Assembly: GCA_910584745.1 (NCBI GenBank)
Contig: CAJUDG010000013.1
Location: 1-64,000, forward strand
Length of the DNA stretch: 64,000 nt
Source: an uncultured Eubacteriales bacterium
Lineage (GTDB): Bacteria > Bacillota > Clostridia > Oscillospirales > Acutalibacteraceae
Direction: 5' to 3'
In this document: one piece after another, positions 45,216 through 53,012 of the stretch
Numbering within the stretch: position 1 is the stretch's first letter
How the letters are laid out: every line of letters starts with the position of its first letter
Program-made: the position numbers and the translations under genes
Notes under the pieces: generated by a model
What the model saw: the letters and a program-made list of their open reading frames with translations, nothing else
The model's database searches: none
What the model was told of the DNA's origin: nothing

Positions 45216-46787
45216 ATGATTGAGATAGGTTTAAACAGAGTTAGAAAGAATTTTGGATTCAAGAACGTGCTGGACGGGGCCAGCCTGGAGATCCACACCG
45301 GGGAGCGCGCCGCCATAGTGGGGCCAAACGGCGCGGGCAAGAGCACCATCCTGCGGCTCATCGCCGGGGATGAGGCCCCGGACAGCGGCGGGGTCAGCCT
45401 GCGCCGGGGGGCCCGGATGGGGGTCCTTTGGCAGATACCGCCCTTGAGAGCGCCGGGGGTCACGGTGGAGGAGGTGCTTTTGGAGCCCTTCGCCGGGCTT
45501 ATCTCCATGGAGCGGCGGATGAGGGAGCTTGAGAGCGAGTTTGGCCGGGCCGGGGACGACGGGCTGATGGAGGAGTATTCCGCCCTGCAGGAGCGGTACG
45601 CACTCGAGGGGGGCTATGAGACGGAGGAGCGGCGCTCCAAGGTCATCGGGGGGTTCCGGCTTTCGCCGCTGCTGTCCCGGGAGTACAACGCCCTGTCCGG
45701 CGGGCAGAAGACCGTGGTGAACCTTGCCGCCGCCGTGCTGCCCGGGCCGGATATCCTCTTGCTGGACGAGCCCACAAACCATCTGGACATGGAAACTTTA
45801 GAGTGGTTCGAGGACTTTCTCTCAAAGTATCGGGGCACGGTGGTGACGGTCTCCCACGACAGGTGGTTCCTGGACCGTGTGGCTACGCGCACGATACTCC
45901 TTGAGGGGGGCCGGTGCGAGAGCTTTTCCGGGGGCTATACAAAGGCCATGGAGCAGAGGGAAAGGGAGCTTTTGGAGGAGTTCCAGCAGTATAAGACCCA
46001 GCAGAAGAAGATAGAGGCCATGAAGGCGTCCATCAAGCGCTTCCGCCAGTGGGGTGCGCTGAACAAGAATAACCCCAGCTTCTACCGCAAGGCAAAGGAG
46101 CTGGAAAAGCGCCTTGAGCGAATGGAGGAGCTTGAGCGGCCCCAGCTTGAAAAGCCGAAGCTGTCCATAAGCTTTGAGGGCTCCCGCACGGGCAGTGAGG
46201 TGCTGCGGCTTCGGGACTTCTCACTGAGACTTGGGGATAAGGTCCTCTTTGATGGGGCGGAGCTTCTGGTGCGGGAGAAAGAGCGGGTCTGCCTTATGGG
46301 CCCGAACGGTTCGGGGAAGACCTCCCTTATAAGGGCCGTGCTGGGAGAGCTGCCCTATGAGGGGGAGGTAAGGCTGAACCCCTCTGTGAAGCCCGGCTAT
46401 ATCCCCCAGGAGATACGCTTTGCCCCGGAAAGCGACACGGTGCTGGAGGCCTTTCGCCGACAGGTCCCCTGCACCGAGGGGCAGGCCAGGAGCATTCTCG
46501 CAAGGTACTTCTTCCGGGCAGAGGACGTGTTCAAACGGGCCGGGTCCCTCTCCGGCGGCGAGAAGGTGATACTGAAGCTGGCGGCGCTTATGCAGCGGCA
46601 GGTGAACCTGCTGATACTGGACGAGCCCACAAACCATATCGACATCCCCACCCGGGAGATGCTTGAGGAGGCCCTCTCTGAGTATGAGGGCACGCTGCTA
46701 TTCGTGTCCCATGACAGGTATTTTGTGCACAAGACGGCGACGCGGGTCGTGGGGCTGGGGGAAGGGGGAAAAATCCTGGGGGCTTGA
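45216..46787 (+). CDS. ABC-F ATPase (ribosome-associated)
   Basis: The 523-aa protein has two ABC cassettes without membrane segments: Walker A GPNGAGKST and GPNGSGKTS, signatures LSGGQKT and LSGGEKV, and Walker B LLLDEPTNH and LILDEPTNH. A charged linker (about 240-325) could reach the peptidyl-transferase centre. ABC-F proteins protect ribosomes from antibiotics or aid stalled translation; which one is not decidable here. ATG 45216 is nine bases after GGAG; ATG 45210 is an alternative. Confidence 0.9.
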   Translation: MIEIGLNRVRKNFGFKNVLDGASLEIHTGERAAIVGPNGAGKSTILRLIAGDEAPDSGGVSLRRGARMGVLWQIPPLRAPGVTVEEVLLEPFAGLISMERRMRELESEFGRAGDDGLMEEYSALQERYALEGGYETEERRSKVIGGFRLSPLLSREYNALSGGQKTVVNLAAAVLPGPDILLLDEPTNHLDMETLEWFEDFLSKYRGTVVTVSHDRWFLDRVATRTILLEGGRCESFSGGYTKAMEQRERELLEEFQQYKTQQKKIEAMKASIKRFRQWGALNKNNPSFYRKAKELEKRLERMEELERPQLEKPKLSISFEGSRTGSEVLRLRDFSLRLGDKVLFDGAELLVREKERVCLMGPNGSGKTSLIRAVLGELPYEGEVRLNPSVKPGYIPQEIRFAPESDTVLEAFRRQVPCTEGQARSILARYFFRAEDVFKRAGSLSGGEKVILKLAALMQRQVNLLILDEPTNHIDIPTREMLEEALSEYEGTLLFVSHDRYFVHKTATRVVGLGEGGKILGA

Positions 46788-46905
46788 CAATCGGGCTCTG
46801 ACGGAGTATAATAGAGACATAAAAAAGCGGAGCCCGCCGATAGACGGCTGGCCCGGGTTGATTACTTTATATGTTGCAACCGTTCCAGGGCACGGAACGG
46901 TTGCT
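46784..46905 (+). ncRNA. Candidate antitoxin RNA for Hol-Tox locus
   Basis: TTGACA at 46784-46789 overlaps the ABC-F stop and TATAAT at 46807-46812 follows after 17 bases. The RNA would run from about 46819 toward the toxin gene on the opposite strand and meets a hairpin, GCAACCGTTCC...GGAACGGTTGC, at 46876-46904. Its 3' end and extent of overlap are inferred. Confidence 0.6.
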
Positions 46906-47000
46906 TACTTTTTGTGACTTATACTATCACATACGCTGATAGCGGTCAGCAGGAGCATAAACAGCTCTATGACCAGGTGCAGTATCTGATAGTCACTCAT
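46905..47000 (-). CDS. Hol-Tox-like type I toxin
   Basis: This 31-aa hydrophobic peptide is too short for routine calling. It starts MSDYQILHLVIELFM, spans the membrane once and ends SISHKK, the pattern of putative holin-like (TxpA-type) toxins with a lysine tail. GGGGGG lies nine bases before ATG 47000. A promoter with a structured leader lies upstream and a convergent antisense promoter downstream. Toxicity by membrane insertion is inferred from family. Confidence 0.72.
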   Translation of the reverse strand: MSDYQILHLVIELFMLLLTAISVCDSISHKK

Positions 47001-47190
47001 TAAGCTCGCCCCCCTTACACTGGATTCCCTTTCGGGTCTCTATGTAATCAGAGGGTTCAGGCCCCCTGTTGAGGGCAGAGTTTCCCGGTACCCCGCGAAG
47101 CGGGGGCGGCTCTTTCAGAGCCGAGGGAAATCTCCGGGACCTGGCGAAGCCAGCGTCCACCAACCGTCCACCGCAATGGCGAACTCCTTA
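47001..47190 (-). promoter_or_regulatory. Structured 5' leader of Hol-Tox mRNA
   Basis: The about 190-base leader folds into successive hairpins, including CCCCGC-GAA-GCGGGG, GGCTCT-TTC-AGAGCC, CTGGC-GAA-GCCAG and GCCCTC-AACA-GGGGGC. Such leaders in type I toxins hide the ribosome site until processing. No known riboswitch was recognised. Confidence 0.55.
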
Positions 47191-47195
47191 TCGAC

Positions 47196-47224
47196 ATGAT
47201 ACCAGAAATTAGCAGGAAATGCAA
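47196..47224 (-). promoter_or_regulatory. Promoter of Hol-Tox mRNA
   Basis: On the minus strand TTGCAT (47224-47219) and TATCAT (47201-47196) are 17 bases apart. Confidence 0.65.
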
Positions 47225-47233
47225 GGGGTTTCT

Positions 47234-48592
47234 TCACGCCTCCCCCAGCAGCATCCTCATGGTGGTATACGCCTCGTGGACCGCCTTGTCCCGGCCTTGA
47301 TCATCCGCGGCGCGGCAGTAGTCGAGGTAGCCCTTGTCTATCTCGCCGTCGAGCCTTGTGGGGAACTGGACCTGAGTTATCCTCTGGGCCAGCCCGGTGA
47401 AAGCCTCCCAGTAGTTCCCGTCCATACCCAGGGACAGGTCGCCGCCGCCCCCGGTGCGGGTATAGGGCAGCTCCTGGCCCGGGCCCAGAAGGTCGCCATA
47501 TATGGGCAGGGTATCGTTCCACATGTACATATGTATGTCAGAATCCCGCATATAGTCGTGGCCCAGCAGGAAGTCCGCGGCAAAAAAGGCCCCCGCCGGG
47601 TTCTTTGAGTTGGCGTTCACCCCGGCGAATACGCCCACCCGGGCGGTGATGCCGCCATCCTTGTCATAAAGCGGCACCAGGGTCACCGGCTCCCGGGCCA
47701 GGGCGCGTATCTTCTCATCGGAGATGGTGGCCGCCAGTCTGTACAGCAATATCCCGCTGGCGGTCTCGCCGGGGCCCGCCCGGTCCTCATAGTCCAGGAG
47801 CTTCTGATAGAACTGTGAAAGCTCCTCCTCCGTAAAGTTCAGGCTCTCCTTCTTATAGTCGGCCAGGACCCCCAGGGCCGGGTGTGGGATGAGGATTGGG
47901 TCGTCCTCCGCGCCCTTCCACAGGGAGAGGGTGTCTTTAAAGCACCCCTCAAGGTCCAGCATGTCGTCCAGGGTGGGGGCCGCGTCCGGCTCAAGCTCAA
48001 GGTACGAGGATGGCATGAGCGCCGCGTCCAGGTCATAGGTCATGGGCAGCAGGAACCGCGAGCCATCCGACGAGAGCCCCGCGTCGAATACTGGGGCCAG
48101 CATCTTCTCCGGCTCCATGAACCGGGCGGTCTCCATGTACTTGTCCAGGTTCAGGAACATGCCGTCCTCCATCTTCTTCTCCGGGAACAGGAACAGGTCC
48201 GCGCGGCCGCTCTGGCGCATGACGAACAGGTCCGGGCCCTCCCCTGCCATGAGCTCCGCCCGAAGCCTTGTCAGCTGGCCGTCCCGGTCAGAGCCGTTCC
48301 CCTCGATGAACTCCAGCTGGACGTTCTCCGGCCCTCCGGCGGCCTTTAGGTCCTTTAGGAACCTGTTTGCGGCCTTGTTCCGCAGCCTCCCCCCGATATA
48401 TTTCATATCCCCGCTGTCAAAGTCATAGTGCCGGGGGTCCCTGGGCGGGGAATTGTCCAGGTCAAAGCAGATGGTCAGGGGCTTTTGGGGGTCCAGCTCC
48501 TCTGGCTCCGGGGCCTCCTTTTTGGGCTTTGAGCAGGCGGCAAGGCCCAGAAGGGCCAGAAGCAGCATAAGAAGGGCGAGCTTTTTCAGCAT
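47234..48592 (-). CDS. Extracellular solute-binding lipoprotein
   Basis: The 452-aa protein has a lipoprotein signal ending LGLAAC (Cys 20) and a family 1 binding-protein fold (LRAELMAGEGPDLFVMRQSG; LLPMTYDLDAALMP; AGAFFAADFLLG). No permease genes are adjacent, so it is an orphan, perhaps a sensor or a partner of distant permeases. ATG 48592 after GGGAG is preferred over ATG 48607. Confidence 0.85.
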   Translation of the reverse strand: MLKKLALLMLLLALLGLAACSKPKKEAPEPEELDPQKPLTICFDLDNSPPRDPRHYDFDSGDMKYIGGRLRNKAANRFLKDLKAAGGPENVQLEFIEGNGSDRDGQLTRLRAELMAGEGPDLFVMRQSGRADLFLFPEKKMEDGMFLNLDKYMETARFMEPEKMLAPVFDAGLSSDGSRFLLPMTYDLDAALMPSSYLELEPDAAPTLDDMLDLEGCFKDTLSLWKGAEDDPILIPHPALGVLADYKKESLNFTEEELSQFYQKLLDYEDRAGPGETASGILLYRLAATISDEKIRALAREPVTLVPLYDKDGGITARVGVFAGVNANSKNPAGAFFAADFLLGHDYMRDSDIHMYMWNDTLPIYGDLLGPGQELPYTRTGGGGDLSLGMDGNYWEAFTGLAQRITQVQFPTRLDGEIDKGYLDYCRAADDQGRDKAVHEAYTTMRMLLGEA

Positions 48593-48669
48593 AGAGAACA
48601 CTCCCATAATATTTGATATACTTTATATTATATCATGCCGCCCTAACTATTGCAAGCGCCCTCTGATAT

Positions 48670-49242
48670 CTACTCCCCACACCTGACCCCGCCGGTGCCA
48701 ACGTCCGTTATCTCCCAAAAGTCGCCGTCCCGCTCCACCTTTATCTGCCGGGTGAACCTGTACCAGCCCTCCCGGTCCTTCATGGCCACGGTGTTCCCGG
48801 CCATAAGCTCCGCCGTGGGCTCGCCGCCCTCTGGCCGGAACTCGCAGGCCATAGAGTAGCAGAATGAGCTCTCGGCCACGTCATACAATGACAGCTCCGC
48901 GCACTCATACTCCGCTGTGCCGGTCCCCTCGAAGACGTTCTCCATCCACTTCACCGCCGAGGCGCGGATTATCCCCGCAATGTCCTCGGGCACCGCGTCA
49001 AGTTCCAGGTCAGCGTCTATCCCTATCTCCGCCTCAATCTCCGGCTTCGTCTCAGGCTGGACATCGGGCTCCACAGCTCCTCCCCCTGGCGCGGGCTCGG
49101 CGGGCGTGGGCTCCGGCGATGTCTGAGGTGTAGTGGCCTCGGGTGTGGGCGTGGGCTCCGGCGGCGATGCCTCTCTCCCCCCACAGGCCGCCATGGCAAG
49201 GAGCATAAGCGCCATTAACAGTACGATTGGTGTTTTTTTCAT
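48670..49242 (-). CDS. Lipoprotein of unknown function
   Basis: The 190-aa product has a lipobox LAMAAC (Cys 20), a Pro/Thr/Glu-rich spacer to about residue 65 and a compact alpha/beta domain (IIRASAVKWMENVFEGTG, FCYSMACEFRPEGGEPTAEL). It resembles small stress-type lipoproteins but no family is recognised. It lies 77 bases upstream of the binding-protein gene on the same strand. Confidence 0.75.
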   Translation of the reverse strand: MKKTPIVLLMALMLLAMAACGGREASPPEPTPTPEATTPQTSPEPTPAEPAPGGGAVEPDVQPETKPEIEAEIGIDADLELDAVPEDIAGIIRASAVKWMENVFEGTGTAEYECAELSLYDVAESSFCYSMACEFRPEGGEPTAELMAGNTVAMKDREGWYRFTRQIKVERDGDFWEITDVGTGGVRCGE

Positions 49243-49335
49243 GGTCCTCATCCTTTCGGGTTTGATTTGACGTTCTACTTACTATATCGTCAGGGGGGCG
49301 GGGTGGTCACAGGGTTTTGGGGGAATTTTTTGGGG

Positions 49336-49364
49336 TTGACATTTTGGGGGGTGGGGTGTATAAT
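49336..49364 (+). promoter_or_regulatory. Antitoxin RNA promoter, Fst-like locus A
   Basis: Consensus TTGACA (49336-49341), 17-base G-rich spacer, consensus TATAAT (49359-49364). Confidence 0.85.
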
Positions 49365-49370
49365 ACAGAT

Positions 49371-49449
49371 GGAAATTTATTGTAATGGACATGTTGCTCT
49401 ACCCAATGGGAAACCCCGGAGACTGCACTCTCCGGGGTTTCCCATTGGG
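49371..49449 (+). ncRNA. Antitoxin RNA, Fst-like locus A
   Basis: The RNA would begin near 49371 and end at hairpin 49402-49449 (CCCAATGGGAAACCCCGGAG with its complement). Its 5' part, GACATGTTGC with flanking bases, repeats the DNA covering the toxin's ribosome site and start on the same strand, so the RNA is complementary to the toxin mRNA initiation region. This matches the RNA II design of the pAD1 par locus. Confidence 0.75.
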
Positions 49450-49473
49450 CATTTTGGGGCATTTTGCGCGGGC

Positions 49474-49569
49474 TTACTTGTCACCCATCTGGATGTCAAG
49501 CCATTTGCAGATTAGATGCGCCGTGATAACTGCTGCGACATCCAGAATGAAATTTATGTAAATAGACAT
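49474..49569 (-). CDS. Fst-like type I toxin A
   Basis: A 31-aa peptide starts MSIYINFILDVAAV, has one membrane helix and ends LICKWLDIQMGDK. It is a clear paralogue of the toxin at 51356. GAGGGGGTGG precedes the start. Fst-family toxins insert in the membrane and disturb chromosome segregation and division. The mRNA and the convergent RNA share one bidirectional terminator. Confidence 0.78.
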   Translation of the reverse strand: MSIYINFILDVAAVITAHLICKWLDIQMGDK

Positions 49570-49617
49570 GTTGCCACCCCCTCTCAGCTCGCTGAGTTGT
49601 TGGGTGCAAGCGCCTAC

Positions 49618-49646
49618 ATTATACCATCGCTGGCGAAAAATGTCAA
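49618..49646 (-). promoter_or_regulatory. Toxin promoter, Fst-like locus A
   Basis: On the minus strand consensus TTGACA (49646-49641) and TATAAT (49623-49618), 17-base spacer; nearly the same sequence drives the second locus. Confidence 0.85.
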
Positions 49647-49656
49647 CGCGGGCGGC

Positions 49657-50682
49657 TTACCCCACCGGCGGCTGCGGGGGCTGTGCGTCCTGGGGAGGCT
49701 GCTCCTGCGGGGGGGCGTAGACGGCGGGGGACTGGGGTACGCCGTACATGGGCGGCGTCATGGGCTGCACGGGGGGATATAGCACCTGATTCATGGCCTT
49801 TCCGTAGGTGCGCAGGAGCACTATCATCAGGATAAGCCCCACGCCGCCCGCAATGCCCGCCGCGCCGGTTAAGGGGGCGGTGAACAGTCCCAGAAGCCCT
49901 GAGATAAGGCTGCACACGGCGCTAAAGCCGGTCATACCCACAAGGTAGCCGGATACCCTGTCGTCGGCCATGCCCGTGGCGGCCACGGTCTTGGTGCGGT
50001 TTATCATGCGGATAATGCTGGCCTGATAGGCGATGGCAAGGCCCATGGCAAAGCCGATGATAAGGGCGAAGACGGCCAGCACCACCACCACGGCGATGGT
50101 GGCCTCCTCATCGGAATAGCCGCCGCCATAGCTGTAGCCGCCGTATGCGCCGAACATGGAGCCCAGGGGCGCGTCGCTTACCAGAAAGGCGATGATTACG
50201 ATGGCGAACCCGCACAGCACCAGCAGCGCGGCAATGCACAGCCCCACAAGGCTTATGTACGAGAGCACCTTGCAGATGGTAAGCCCCGCCGTGGAGATGT
50301 TGCCGTTCTGGCGGCCCATGCAGGTGGAGTAATGCAGCCACATGGCCACGGCGGTGAGTATGGCCGGGGCGGCGCCCAGCACCGCCGAGACCACCGAGGT
50401 GGAGCGCATTGCGTTCATGACGGCCTCTATCTCCTCCCAGTCCAGCCCCATCTGGCGGGCGTAGATATAGATATTGGACATGGCGTCACCCATCCCCAGG
50501 GAGGAGAAGACGGTCAGAAGGGCGGACAGCGACATCAGCACCGCCAGCGCCAGGAACAGCGGCGACGAGCCCACGGTCTTCAGTGCGTTCAGCGCAGGAT
50601 TATCCGACAGCGGCGGCCGCTCCAGCGTACAAGGGCAGACGGTGCCGTCGGGGATCTCCCGGCCACATTTCGGACAGATCAT
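49657..50682 (-). CDS. Zinc-ribbon multi-pass membrane protein
   Basis: The 341-aa protein has an N-terminal zinc ribbon (MICPKCGREIPDGTVCPC), about six transmembrane helices (40-290) and a cytoplasmic Pro/Gln/Tyr-rich tail (MYGVPQSPAVYAPPQEQPPQ). The layout is common among uncharacterised Clostridia envelope proteins. Function unknown. Its stop abuts the toxin A promoter. Confidence 0.8.
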   Translation of the reverse strand: MICPKCGREIPDGTVCPCTLERPPLSDNPALNALKTVGSSPLFLALAVLMSLSALLTVFSSLGMGDAMSNIYIYARQMGLDWEEIEAVMNAMRSTSVVSAVLGAAPAILTAVAMWLHYSTCMGRQNGNISTAGLTICKVLSYISLVGLCIAALLVLCGFAIVIIAFLVSDAPLGSMFGAYGGYSYGGGYSDEEATIAVVVVLAVFALIIGFAMGLAIAYQASIIRMINRTKTVAATGMADDRVSGYLVGMTGFSAVCSLISGLLGLFTAPLTGAAGIAGGVGLILMIVLLRTYGKAMNQVLYPPVQPMTPPMYGVPQSPAVYAPPQEQPPQDAQPPQPPVG

Positions 50683-50850
50683 TTTGAAACCCTCCAGAAT
50701 ATCTGTTTTTTGCCTTACAGCATATATATTACATTATTATGGCGGAAAATGCAAGGGGGAAATGGAGGGGGGCGGACCCTTGCCGCTTGAAACGGGAAAG
50801 GGGCCGTGATATAATGGGCTCGATAAATCGGGAGCTAGAGGTGTGAGTTT

Positions 50851-51213
50851 ATGAATTCTACTGTCTACGTAGGAATTGGGATTTTACTTGTCTTAACGAT
50901 AATCATATTATTCATTTTATTAAAACGCGATTCCTTCAAGTCCGAAAACGGCAAAAGAATATATATCGCGACAGGGGCGCTGCAAGCGGTCCATGTGATA
51001 TTGTATTTGACGGGACTACTGGATAAAATCGCTCAAGCTAATATGTACATCGCATTTGGGATTTGTGCTGTTATTTCCGTCATGTGTGTTTTGCTGTCCG
51101 GCTGGATGCTGCTGTCTCCTTCAAAGTTCAAGCATGGCATAAAGTATCTGCTAATGTTCGTCGCTGTACTCCAAGTGGTCAGTACGATCGTCATATTTTT
51201 GCTTCCCGGCTAG
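50851..51213 (+). CDS. Small three-helix membrane protein
   Basis: The 120-aa protein has four possible membrane segments (5-25, 41-59, 65-88, 95-118) and little else. TATAAT lies near 50810, and GGGAGCTAGAGGTG precedes the start. It is more AT-rich than its neighbours. Family unknown. Confidence 0.7.
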   Translation: MNSTVYVGIGILLVLTIIILFILLKRDSFKSENGKRIYIATGALQAVHVILYLTGLLDKIAQANMYIAFGICAVISVMCVLLSGWMLLSPSKFKHGIKYLLMFVAVLQVVSTIVIFLLPG

Positions 51214-51278
51214 GCTGAATGACAGCCTCCAGTTTGGCTGTTCGGCTCTCTGACTGTTACGCCATCTTGGGGCCCGCG

Positions 51279-51307
51279 TTGACATTTTTCGACAGGGATG
51301 GTATAAT
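51279..51307 (+). promoter_or_regulatory. Toxin promoter, Fst-like locus B
   Basis: Consensus TTGACA (51279-51284) and TATAAT (51302-51307) with a 17-base spacer. The spacer and downstream GTAGGCGCTTGC closely match locus A. Confidence 0.88.
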
Positions 51308-51355
51308 GTAGGCGCTTGCTCCCAATCACTCCGCAAGCGGAGAGGGGGTGGTGAT

Positions 51356-51454
51356 ATGTCTGTTTACTTAGACTTTCTCATGGACGTCGCAGCAGGTATA
51401 ACCATATATCTTATCTGCAAATGGCTTGACGTTCTCATGAGGGGAGACAAGTAA
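51356..51454 (+). CDS. Fst-like type I toxin B
   Basis: A 32-aa peptide starts MSVYLDFLMDVAAGITIYL, has one membrane helix and ends ICKWLDVLMRGDK. GAGGGGGTG precedes ATG 51356. A 5' hairpin (CGCTTGC/GCAAGCG, 51312-51339) sits just before the ribosome site, like the 5' stem-loop in par RNA I. The locus is inverted relative to locus A and separated from it by two membrane-protein genes. Confidence 0.8.
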   Translation: MSVYLDFLMDVAAGITIYLICKWLDVLMRGDK

Positions 51455-51479
51455 GCCTAAACCAATACCTAAAATGCCC

Positions 51480-51551
51480 AAAAGAAACCCCGGAGAGTCG
51501 CATTCTCCGGGGTTTCCCATTTGGTGTGGCAATATGTCTGTTTAGATTTCT
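51480..51551 (-). ncRNA. Antitoxin RNA, Fst-like locus B
   Basis: Starting near 51551 and ending beyond hairpin 51484-51517 (GAAACCCCGGAGA/TCTCCGGGGTTTC), this RNA includes the complement of GGTGTGGCAATATGTCTG (51523-51540). That is a direct repeat of the toxin initiation region GGTGGTGATATGTCTG (51348-51363), so it can pair with the toxin start. Confidence 0.76.
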
Positions 51552-51558
51552 CGCCCAT

Positions 51559-51587
51559 ATTATACCACCCGCCCCCCCAAATGTCAA
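51559..51587 (-). promoter_or_regulatory. Antitoxin RNA promoter, Fst-like locus B
   Basis: On the minus strand consensus TTGACA (51587-51582) and TATAAT (51564-51559), 17-base spacer. Confidence 0.87.
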
Positions 51588-51680
51588 CCCCCAAAACCAA
51601 GACAAAAGCGCCCACCCCACGCGGACGCCCCTGTCAAAAAACTCACCTAATTATACAATTACCCCGGGCCCTCAAGTCTC

Positions 51681-52889
51681 TTACAGGCCCTCTACCAACG
51701 CTTTCGTGTCCCTGGCTATGACCAGCTCCTCGTTGGTGGGTATGACATAAACCTGCACCTTGCTGTCGGGGGCAGAGATCTTGCCCTCCTTGCCGAGGAT
51801 AGTCTCCTCGTTCAGCTTATCGTCCAGCTTCACGCCCAGGAACTCAAGGTATTTGCCTATCTCCCTGCGGTGCATCCACTGGTTCTCGCCCACGCCCGCC
51901 GTGAAGACCATGGCGTCGCAGCCCCCCAGGGCTACAAGATAGCCGCCGATGAACTTCGATATCTGGTACTCCAGAATGTCGTGGGCAAGCTTCGCGCGCT
52001 CGTTTCCGGCCTTGCGGGCGGCTGTAACGTCCCTGTCATCGCTGGACACGCCGGATATGCCCAGAAGCCCCGACTTCTTGTTCATTATCTGGTCCATCTC
52101 CGCAGGGCTGAGGTGCTCCTTCTCCATTATGAAGGTCACCACCGAGGGGTCCAGGGTGCCGGTGCGCCCGCCCATCATGAAGCCGTCAAGGGGCGTAAGG
52201 CCCATGCTGGTGTCTATAACCTTGCCGCCGTCTATGGCAGTGATGGACGAGCCGTTGCCCAGATGGCAGGTGATTATCTTAAGGTCCTTTATGTCCTTCC
52301 CCATAAGCTCCGCGCACCGGGCGCTTACATACCTGTGGGAGGTGCCGTGGGCCCCGTAGCGCCGGACGGCGTACTTCTCGTAATACTCGTAGGGGACGTT
52401 GTACATATAGGCCTTTGGCGGCATGGTGGCGTGGAAGGAGGTGTCGAAGACCACCGCCTCGGGGACATTCTCCCCAAAGAGGTTCCGGCAGGCCTTGATG
52501 CCCTGGACATGGGCTCCGTTATGTAGGGGCGCGAGAGGTATCAGGCTCTCGATATCGGCTATGACCTTGTCGTCCACAAGGCAGGACTGGTGGAAGATGG
52601 CCCCGCCCTGGACCACCCTGTGACCGATGGCGGACACCTCGTCCAAATGCTTTATAACGCCCTTTTCCGGATCCAGCAGCGCGTCCTTCACCTGGGTGAA
52701 GGCGGCGGTGTGGTCGGGCATGTCCACGTCCTTATGCAGCTCCCTGCCGTCGGCGGTCTTGTGGGTGAATATGCCCCCATCAAGGCCTATGCGCTCACAG
52801 TTGCCCTTGCAGAGCATTTTCTCGCCGTCCATATCGATAAGCTGGTACTTCAGCGAGGAGCTGCCCGCGTTGATTACAAGAATTTTCAT
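51681..52889 (-). CDS. ackA: Acetate kinase
   Basis: The 402-aa protein is full length with N-terminal NAGSSSLKYQL, GHRVVQGG, FDTSFHATMP, GGRTGTLDP and VFTAGVGEN motifs of the ASKHA fold. It interconverts acetyl phosphate and acetate with ATP, the last step of fermentative acetate formation. No pta gene is adjacent. AAAGAGAG precedes ATG 52889; divergent promoters share 52890-53012 with tmcAL. Confidence 0.97.
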   Translation of the reverse strand: MKILVINAGSSSLKYQLIDMDGEKMLCKGNCERIGLDGGIFTHKTADGRELHKDVDMPDHTAAFTQVKDALLDPEKGVIKHLDEVSAIGHRVVQGGAIFHQSCLVDDKVIADIESLIPLAPLHNGAHVQGIKACRNLFGENVPEAVVFDTSFHATMPPKAYMYNVPYEYYEKYAVRRYGAHGTSHRYVSARCAELMGKDIKDLKIITCHLGNGSSITAIDGGKVIDTSMGLTPLDGFMMGGRTGTLDPSVVTFIMEKEHLSPAEMDQIMNKKSGLLGISGVSSDDRDVTAARKAGNERAKLAHDILEYQISKFIGGYLVALGGCDAMVFTAGVGENQWMHRREIGKYLEFLGVKLDDKLNEETILGKEGKISAPDSKVQVYVIPTNEELVIARDTKALVEGL

Positions 52890-53012
52890 ATCTCTCTTTC
52901 CTTTCCGGTTATAATTTCGTATAATAGATACAGTAAGGACATTCTGTCATCTTGTCTTCGCGCATCATATTATACTATACAATATTGAAAAATTCAAGGA
53001 GTTTTACAGAAA

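Noticed and set aside
49380..49515. A short coding frame across locus A on the plus strand
   Set aside because: The region is explained by the antitoxin RNA with its terminator hairpin, and the conserved 31-codon frame lies on the minus strand.
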